From positions 1 to 11,656 of the forward strand of contig CALAZS010000006.1 of NCBI GenBank assembly GCA_937926265.1: DNA of 11,656 nt. Direction: 5' to 3'. The notes beneath the pieces were generated by a model. That model ran no database searches and was not told the DNA's origin. It saw only the letters and a list, made by a program, of their open reading frames with translations. Both the position numbers and the translations under genes were made by a program. Origin of the DNA: an uncultured Gammaproteobacteria bacterium (GTDB lineage: Bacteria > Pseudomonadota > Gammaproteobacteria > Chromatiales > Chromatiaceae). Shown here in pieces: positions 7,318-11,656 of the stretch (positions are counted from its first letter, which is position 1; every line of letters begins with the position of its first letter).

Positions 7318-7422
7318 TTTTCAATCATAATTTTCATCTGGTATTGCATCTAAAACTTTAGTTCAAGAATGTAAAATTAATTAATAATAATATACTAATT
7401 TGGGAATTAAAGTATTAGTAAA

Positions 7423-7436
7423 TTGATTTTTATCAA
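7423..7436 (+). promoter_or_regulatory. FNR/ANR box
   Basis: TTGAT-TTTT-ATCAA matches the FNR/ANR consensus TTGAT-N4-ATCAA at every defined base. It lies 47 bp before the ATG of the 51-codon secreted peptide gene. A possible -10 (TTATCA, 7460-7465) would place the box near -41.5, the usual position for FNR activation. A second candidate -10 (TATGAT, 7438-7443) lies right beside the box and would instead imply repression. The site itself is clear; the sign of regulation is inferred. Confidence 0.65.
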
Positions 7437-7483
7437 GTATGATATCTTCATGTTTATTGTTATCAATGTTAAGGAAAACCACC

Positions 7484-7639
7484 ATGAAGACTCTATTTAT
7501 ATCGACTCTTGCTGCTCTTTTTATCTTATCAATGCCGGTTCTGGCTGAGAAATCTGAAAAACCTGATGCTGAGCAAGTCATTACGGACGTTAATAAATTG
7601 CCTGAAACTGGCTCTGGCAAGCAGGACGATTGCGAATAA
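7484..7639 (+). CDS. Small secreted peptide, hypothetical (51 aa)
   Basis: This 51-residue product has a clear Sec signal peptide (MKTLFISTLAALFILSMPVLA). Cleavage after A21 would leave a 30-residue, highly charged peptide with one cysteine, C50, near the C-terminus. I do not recognise the mature peptide. The ATG at 7484 is chosen because AAGGA lies 8 nt upstream. The frame opens at an upstream ATG (7439), but that would put 15 non-signal residues before the signal peptide and overlap the promoter region. A perfect FNR/ANR box lies 47 bp upstream, so expression probably responds to oxygen. A tandem palindromic repeat begins 4 nt after the stop. The peptide contains LPETG but no following hydrophobic segment, so it is not a sortase substrate. 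Confidence 0.55.
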   Translation: MKTLFISTLAALFILSMPVLAEKSEKPDAEQVITDVNKLPETGSGKQDDCE

Positions 7640-7643
7640 TTTT

Positions 7644-7688
7644 CTCCCTGGCACATAATGTGCAAGCTCCCTGGCACATAATGTGCAA
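7644..7688 (+). promoter_or_regulatory. Tandem 22-bp repeat: palindromes with sigma-54-like -24/-12 elements
   Basis: The 22-bp sequence CTCCCTGGCACATAATGTGCAA occurs twice without mismatch (7644-7665 and 7667-7688), separated by one base (23-bp period). Each copy contains the palindrome GCACATAATGTGC (6-bp arms, single central A). Each also matches the sigma-54 promoter TGGCAC-N5-TTGC at all but one base (GTGC for TTGC), keeping the required GG-N10-GC spacing. Predicted starts would be near 7675 and 7698, just ahead of the small gene at 7703. A duplicated operator for a dimeric regulator is equally possible. A one-base loop and no T-run argue against a terminator. Confidence 0.5.
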
Positions 7689-7702
7689 AAGGTGACAATG
7701 AA

Positions 7703-7915
7703 ATGAATCATGTTCATTTTTTTGACACTTATGGGAGAACAACAGTGGTTGAAAGTATTATCAACGACAGCTTGATGAAGCAGATTGAGGAAATTTCCCA
7801 GAAACGCGGAATTTCATTTTCAGAGGCATGCCAGATTCTGGTCGAGCATGGCGTATCCTTAAACGAAGCATTATCAAGACAGGAAAAACCGGTCAAACAA
7901 TACAAAAAACATTAA
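7703..7915 (+). CDS. Small ribbon-helix-helix-like protein, hypothetical
   Basis: The frame encodes 70 residues from the ATG (AGGTGA 7 nt upstream) or 56 from an in-frame GTG at 7745, which has an equally good GGGAG 7 nt upstream. From that GTG the order is a short strand (VESIIND), a helix (SLMKQIEEISQKRG), a turn, a second helix (ISFSEACQILVEHGVSL) and a basic tail (KPVKQYKKH). This is the layout and length of ribbon-helix-helix (CopG/Arc-type) DNA-binding proteins, seen by eye only. If real, it would bind DNA as a dimer, and the palindromes directly upstream would be an obvious candidate target. No toxin gene follows. It could also be a small protein of unrelated function. Confidence 0.45.
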   Translation: MNHVHFFDTYGRTTVVESIINDSLMKQIEEISQKRGISFSEACQILVEHGVSLNEALSRQEKPVKQYKKH

Positions 7916-8268
7916 TTTTTCCAGAACATATTACTGAAACAACTTACCGGAAAAATTTATTTGGCAAAATTTTACTGGATAGTAGTTTGTGGGTGAAGGG
8001 AATTGGTAAACGACCGCCCGAAATGCTTGCCACGCCATTATTAATAAAAAAAAACAAAACAAGTCAGACGGTCAGTATCTCTGACCAGCCTAAGCAAATT
8101 TCGTTGCCTTAAATAGCCCTGCAAAAATGAAGCTATTGAATAAAAAATATTCAGAACATCGAGAACCTTCTGTATAAATACAAAAGTGACAAATCCGTCA
8201 GCAAACTATAATGTCAAATATCAGGAATAATCTTGATCTACTTTTGATAAACACCACATATTCAGTTA
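7916..8268 (+). other. Intergenic stretch with weak features
   Basis: No convincing gene lies in these 353 bp. An open frame (7828-8112, 94 codons) starts inside the preceding small gene in another frame. It has no ribosome site and no recognisable sequence, so I do not call it. Short repeats GTCAGA, GGTCAG and CTGACC (8063-8086) can form two competing 6-bp hairpins, and no T-run follows. AATAGC/GCTATT (8112-8137) is a loose hairpin. A good -10 box (TATAAT, 8207-8212) lies ahead of the HD-GYP gene. Confidence 0.4.
8186..8212 (+). promoter_or_regulatory. Possible sigma-70 promoter of the HD-GYP gene
   Basis: TATAAT (8207-8212) is a perfect -10 element. GTGACA (8186-8191) is the best -35 but the spacing is short at 15 bp. 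A start near 8219 would give a leader of about 50 nt before the ATG at 8269, which has no clear Shine-Dalgarno sequence. Confidence 0.4.
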
Positions 8269-9522
8269 ATGAAAGAAGTTAAAACCAGCATAGATGCGTT
8301 AGAGATTGGGATGTATGTCTCTAATCTGGATAAGCCATGGATTGAGTCGCCTTTTTTATTGGAAGGGCTGAGAATAAATTCACAGGAAGACATAGACTCA
8401 CTAAGAGGTCATGCAGAATATGTTTATGTCGATATTGATGAGGGCCCGGCGCCTAAAATAAAACTCAATTCTTCAACTTCATCTAAAAAAGAAAGTGCGG
8501 TTGGTACTGAAAATACAGAAAATGTCAGCTTTGATGAAAATAGTACAGATTATGAAAAACTTAAAAAAGTTATTTACCAGGTAAAAACGACTTTTAAGGA
8601 TGAGCTTAAAAATGCAAAGGGAATCAAGCAACGGTTTGAAACCAACTTTAAAAAAATCTTCGATAATATAAATAATGATGAAGAAATTTATCTTGATGAC
8701 CTAAAGGAAGATGTTAGAGCTACCGTTGATAGCATAATACGAAATCCCTCAGCTTTTGATTTACTGGCACAACTTGAAAAATCAAATGCATATGCTTACG
8801 GGCATGCCTTAAGTACATCGGTTTTATGTGCGCATTTCGGACGATACCTGGGACTTGAAAAGAATGATATTGAAGAACTTGCCCTCGGAGGCATGCTGCT
8901 TGACCTTGGTAAGGTGCAAATTTCAAATGAAATACTTGAGAAGACTTCTAATATATCCATACAAGAACGAATAAATTTGCAGCAACATGTAGAGCTTGGC
9001 CTGAACAAATTATCTTATGTTGAAGGCTTGTCAAATACTGTATTGGATATGGTTGCTACACATCATGAGCGTGCTAATGGCAGGGGGTATCCCAAAAGAT
9101 TAAAAAATGAAGAAATTCCACTTTATGGGCGTATTGCAGGAATAGTAGATAGTTATGACGCAATGATTTCGGATAAGCCTTATGGAAAAACATTATCTCC
9201 AAATGATGCCATCAATGAACTTTATAAATTAAGAGGATCAGAGTTCGATGCTGAACTGGTCGAAAAATTTATTCAGACTATTGGCTTATACCCGACAGGG
9301 TCGCTGGTTGAATTATCTAATGGTGCGGTTGCTATTGTGCTTGAGATAGATGAGAAAAAAAGACTTCATCCAACTGTTTTAATTGTTCTCAATCAGGACA
9401 AAGAGGATTTGGATGAATTTCAAACTACTAATTTGGCGGTGGATAACCCAACTGGAATCAGAGTAAAAAAGGCATTACCCAGCGGTTCATTCGGTATTAA
9501 TATCGAGGAATATTTTCTCTAG
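8269..9522 (+). CDS. HD-GYP domain cyclic di-GMP phosphodiesterase with N-terminal DUF3391
   Basis: HD-GYP proteins hydrolyse cyclic di-GMP to pGpG or GMP in the cytoplasm. This one has 417 residues. DUF3391 spans about 1-60 (LEIGMYVSNLDKPWIESPF, YVYVDIDEG), followed by a polar linker and helical region (60-160) and the HD-GYP domain (about 165-345). Visible metal and active-site residues are H179, D212, K215, H240, H265, H266 and D294, and the GYP signature HHERANGRGYP is intact (265-275). The HD motif itself reads L211-D212 instead of His-Asp, so one metal-ligand histidine is missing; activity may be altered or lost. There is no membrane segment or receiver domain. The start fits the usual DUF3391 beginning although the ribosome site is poor. 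It converges with the GGDEF-EAL gene. Confidence 0.93.
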   Translation: MKEVKTSIDALEIGMYVSNLDKPWIESPFLLEGLRINSQEDIDSLRGHAEYVYVDIDEGPAPKIKLNSSTSSKKESAVGTENTENVSFDENSTDYEKLKKVIYQVKTTFKDELKNAKGIKQRFETNFKKIFDNINNDEEIYLDDLKEDVRATVDSIIRNPSAFDLLAQLEKSNAYAYGHALSTSVLCAHFGRYLGLEKNDIEELALGGMLLDLGKVQISNEILEKTSNISIQERINLQQHVELGLNKLSYVEGLSNTVLDMVATHHERANGRGYPKRLKNEEIPLYGRIAGIVDSYDAMISDKPYGKTLSPNDAINELYKLRGSEFDAELVEKFIQTIGLYPTGSLVELSNGAVAIVLEIDEKKRLHPTVLIVLNQDKEDLDEFQTTNLAVDNPTGIRVKKALPSGSFGINIEEYFL

Positions 9523-9650
9523 GCCATTAGGTATATTAGGCCATAGTCTGTACTGACTCACAAACAATAAAATCCATTTGTAAACACTACAATGTTAATT
9601 GCCAGTTGAGTTTTATCACTAGGTTTTTTATTCGATTTTAGATCATGTAA

Positions 9651-11656
9651 TTAATGGCTTTTCAGATAAGTCATAAAGTCCTGAGCTGATAATGGTCGGC
9701 TAAAGAAAAACCCTTGTAGCTCATTAGTGCCAAGCTCAACGAGACAATCTAATTGCTCCTGCTCTTCAACTCCTTCAGCAACGGTGTTCATGTCCAGGGC
9801 TTTAGCCATATTGATAATAGAATGGGTAAGGTTGGCTTGATCCTGATTACTGGATATGTCTTTTACAAAGGATTGATCAATTTTAAGGCAGTCTATTGGG
9901 AATTTTCGCAAATAGCTTAAGGAAGAATAACCAGTACCAAAGTCATCAAGTGAAATATGAATCCCAAAAGCCTTAATTGCTTTTAGAATAGAGAGTGTTT
10001 CATCAGGATTTTCAGCAAACAGGCTTTCAGTCAATTCTAATTCTAAAAACTCTGCCTCCAGAGCAGATTCGAGTAATGCTTTTCTTATATCCTCGATAAT
10101 ACTTCCATTTAAAAACTGTCTCATCGAAAGATTTACCGATATTTTCATATGGGTAAATCCCTGATTATGCCACTTAATACATTCTTTACAGGCGTTAACC
10201 AGTACCCAGTATCCTACAGGTACAATCAGCTCAGTATCTTCAAGTACATTGATGAAAAGAGCTGGTGATATTAGTTGGCCATCATCTCTTCGCCAGCGTA
10301 TCAATGCTTCAGCACTGACAGTTTTGCCAATTGCATCAACTCTGGGTTGGAAAAAAACTTCAAATTGTTCTTTTTCTAGTGCCAGGCTCAATGCATTTTC
10401 CAGCTCGAATCTTTCAACAGCTAGCTTGTTTAAATCATTAGTAAAATAAGCAAAACGGTTTTTACCTAACTCCTTTGAACGAAGAACTGCAGCCTCACCA
10501 TTTTTGAGCGCTGTTGAGGCATCAGTAGCATCACGGGGGTAATTCACTACACCCACTGAAACCGCTAAGTTGGCAACTGAAGATTCAATAGTATAGGGAT
10601 CAGTCAAAGCGCGAATTAGTCGATTGAGAGTGCTGTCAATGACTCTTGCACTGAGATTTTCAATCGCCAACAAAAACTCATCCGGGCCGGCACGACCCAT
10701 GATAGATGTATTTCTTATGGATTCAGTTAGTCGGGCAACAACCTCAAGTAATACCTTGTCGCCTATCTCCTCGCCCAGGCTGTCATTTATTAACTTAAAA
10801 CGATGAATGTCGATATAAAAAAGAGTTACCGTTGAATTTTTTAAAAGGGATCTTTCAAATAATTTATCTATTTGAATAATGAGGGAGTTTCTATTTGGTA
10901 ACCCTGTCAATTGGTCGTTTTCTGAAATATATTTAATCCGCTGTTCCTGAAGTATACGCTCTTCATTTTCATGTTTTTTTATAACCAGATCAGCCCGTCT
11001 GACAAACACTAGCAAAAAAGCATACAGAATAAGCATCAGGATTGAGCCTAACGCTACAGTTTTAAGCTCTGATTCATCTATTTCCTCTAACAGAGTTGTT
11101 ATATCAGAGTACAGCTCAAAAACAGCAACTATTTCATTTTTGGGGCCATAGTGAATAGGTATATAAGAAGCTAATAAATTTCTATCCTCAATTACCATAT
11201 CGAACGCATTAAACTTATCCCGAAATGAAATTTCATTTTTAACTTCTCCATTTAAAGCAGCTATAAAGCCCAGGTTTTTAGATTTATCTTCTCCAATCTG
11301 CGCAGGGTCAGTTGAAAAAACCGTCAAACCATTCTTGTTATAAACTTTGATTTTTACGACCCTGATGCCGCGCATTTGGCGTTTTAGGTCATTTTCAAGT
11401 TGAGCTATTTCGGGTTGAAGAATGATTTCATGCTTTGGGATGTTTGATGAGCGGTCAAAAAAATTAACATATTTTTTCCAAATTGAATTAGAAAAAGCTC
11501 TTGTTAAATCAATATTGGCTTCATTTTGAACTTTGAGAAGCGAATCGACACTGACAGAGCGGTGCATGTGGGTCATTATTATTGCCACAATGATGATCCC
11601 AACCAAGCTCACAAATGAAAAAGCTCTGGTTAGTCGAAATTTCTTTTTAGGGGGGG
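9651..11656 (-). CDS. Membrane sensor GGDEF-EAL protein, probable cyclic di-GMP phosphodiesterase (5' end beyond window)
   Basis: Numbering is from a GTG at 11612 (653 aa). The order is a membrane helix (about 2-14), an extracytoplasmic Cache/PDC-like sensor (about 20-180, with VFSTDPAQIGEDKSKNLGF), a second helix (about 185-205), GGDEF (about 232-392) and EAL (about 407-651). The GGDEF motif reads GPDEF (309-313) and the upstream RxxD inhibitory site is absent, so cyclase activity is doubtful. The EAL domain keeps its key residues: EALIRW (435-440), N494, ELTES (526-530), DDFGTGYSS (556-564), K577, E613 and Q633. The GTG lacks a ribosome site. The frame stays open to the window edge, encoding KKKFRLTRAFSF before the first helix, so the true start is probably outside. 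Confidence 0.93.
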   Translation of the reverse strand, partial: PPKKKFRLTRAFSFVSLVGIIIVAIIMTHMHRSVSVDSLLKVQNEANIDLTRAFSNSIWKKYVNFFDRSSNIPKHEIILQPEIAQLENDLKRQMRGIRVVKIKVYNKNGLTVFSTDPAQIGEDKSKNLGFIAALNGEVKNEISFRDKFNAFDMVIEDRNLLASYIPIHYGPKNEIVAVFELYSDITTLLEEIDESELKTVALGSILMLILYAFLLVFVRRADLVIKKHENEERILQEQRIKYISENDQLTGLPNRNSLIIQIDKLFERSLLKNSTVTLFYIDIHRFKLINDSLGEEIGDKVLLEVVARLTESIRNTSIMGRAGPDEFLLAIENLSARVIDSTLNRLIRALTDPYTIESSVANLAVSVGVVNYPRDATDASTALKNGEAAVLRSKELGKNRFAYFTNDLNKLAVERFELENALSLALEKEQFEVFFQPRVDAIGKTVSAEALIRWRRDDGQLISPALFINVLEDTELIVPVGYWVLVNACKECIKWHNQGFTHMKISVNLSMRQFLNGSIIEDIRKALLESALEAEFLELELTESLFAENPDETLSILKAIKAFGIHISLDDFGTGYSSLSYLRKFPIDCLKIDQSFVKDISSNQDQANLTHSIINMAKALDMNTVAEGVEEQEQLDCLVELGTNELQGFFFSRPLSAQDFMTYLKSH

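Noticed and set aside
7484..7639. LPETG near the end of the secreted peptide, as in sortase substrates
   Set aside because: No hydrophobic segment or basic tail follows; the peptide ends eight residues later. All other features point to a Gram-negative host. Chance match.
7644..7688. Tandem palindrome read as a transcription terminator for the peptide gene
   Set aside because: Each palindrome has only one base between its arms and no T-run follows, so an intrinsic terminator hairpin is unlikely.
7381..7698. Minus-strand open frame of 105 codons across the FNR box and tandem repeat
   Set aside because: It lies antisense to the better-supported peptide gene, has low-complexity sequence, and its repeated HYVPG/HIMCQG text simply reflects the 22-bp repeat.
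7828..8112. 94-codon plus-strand frame overlapping the end of the RHH-like gene
   Set aside because: No ribosome site, starts inside another gene, basic low-information sequence with no recognisable domain. Possible but unsupported.

Overview
The window looks like a chromosomal segment of a gammaproteobacterium. The support is the family mix: LutABC, a TakP-like TRAP transporter, a DUF3391-HD-GYP protein, a GGDEF-EAL protein, a DUF4124-like exported protein, and a perfect FNR/ANR box. Genus cannot be assigned from the sequence alone. There is no integrase, transposase, phage gene or CRISPR array.

Left part (84-6503, all minus strand). Read in the direction of transcription, this block holds tRNA-Leu(UAA), a 65-residue two-helix membrane protein, lutA-lutB-lutC with overlapping ends, then dctP-dctQ-dctM. 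lutABC encodes the iron-sulfur L-lactate oxidation complex. dctPQM encodes a tripartite TRAP importer whose binding protein resembles the 2-oxo-/2-hydroxy-acid group. The simplest reading is that the importer brings in lactate or a similar acid and LutABC oxidises it to pyruvate. A strong hairpin terminator lies between dctP and dctQ, and another follows dctM by 3 nt, so the binding protein is probably made in excess of the membrane subunits. A 7+7 bp inverted repeat sits directly in front of lutA, and a 9-bp hairpin lies in the lutC-dctP gap.

Middle part (6504-8268, plus strand, visibly more AT-rich). This holds small genes that I do not recognise fully: a 185-aa exported DUF4124-like protein, a 51-codon secreted peptide gene preceded by a perfect FNR/ANR box, and a 70-codon (or 56-codon) gene resembling a ribbon-helix-helix protein. 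Between the last two is a 22-bp sequence repeated in tandem. Each copy is both a 13-bp palindrome and a GG-N10-GC sigma-54-like -24/-12 element. This is the least explained and most interesting stretch.

Right part (8269-11656). Two convergent genes act on cyclic di-GMP. The first is a DUF3391-HD-GYP phosphodiesterase whose catalytic HD histidine is replaced by leucine. The second is a membrane-anchored Cache-like sensor-GGDEF-EAL protein with a degenerate GPDEF motif and an intact EAL site. The second gene stays open to the end of the window, so its true start is probably outside. The window ends in seven Gs.
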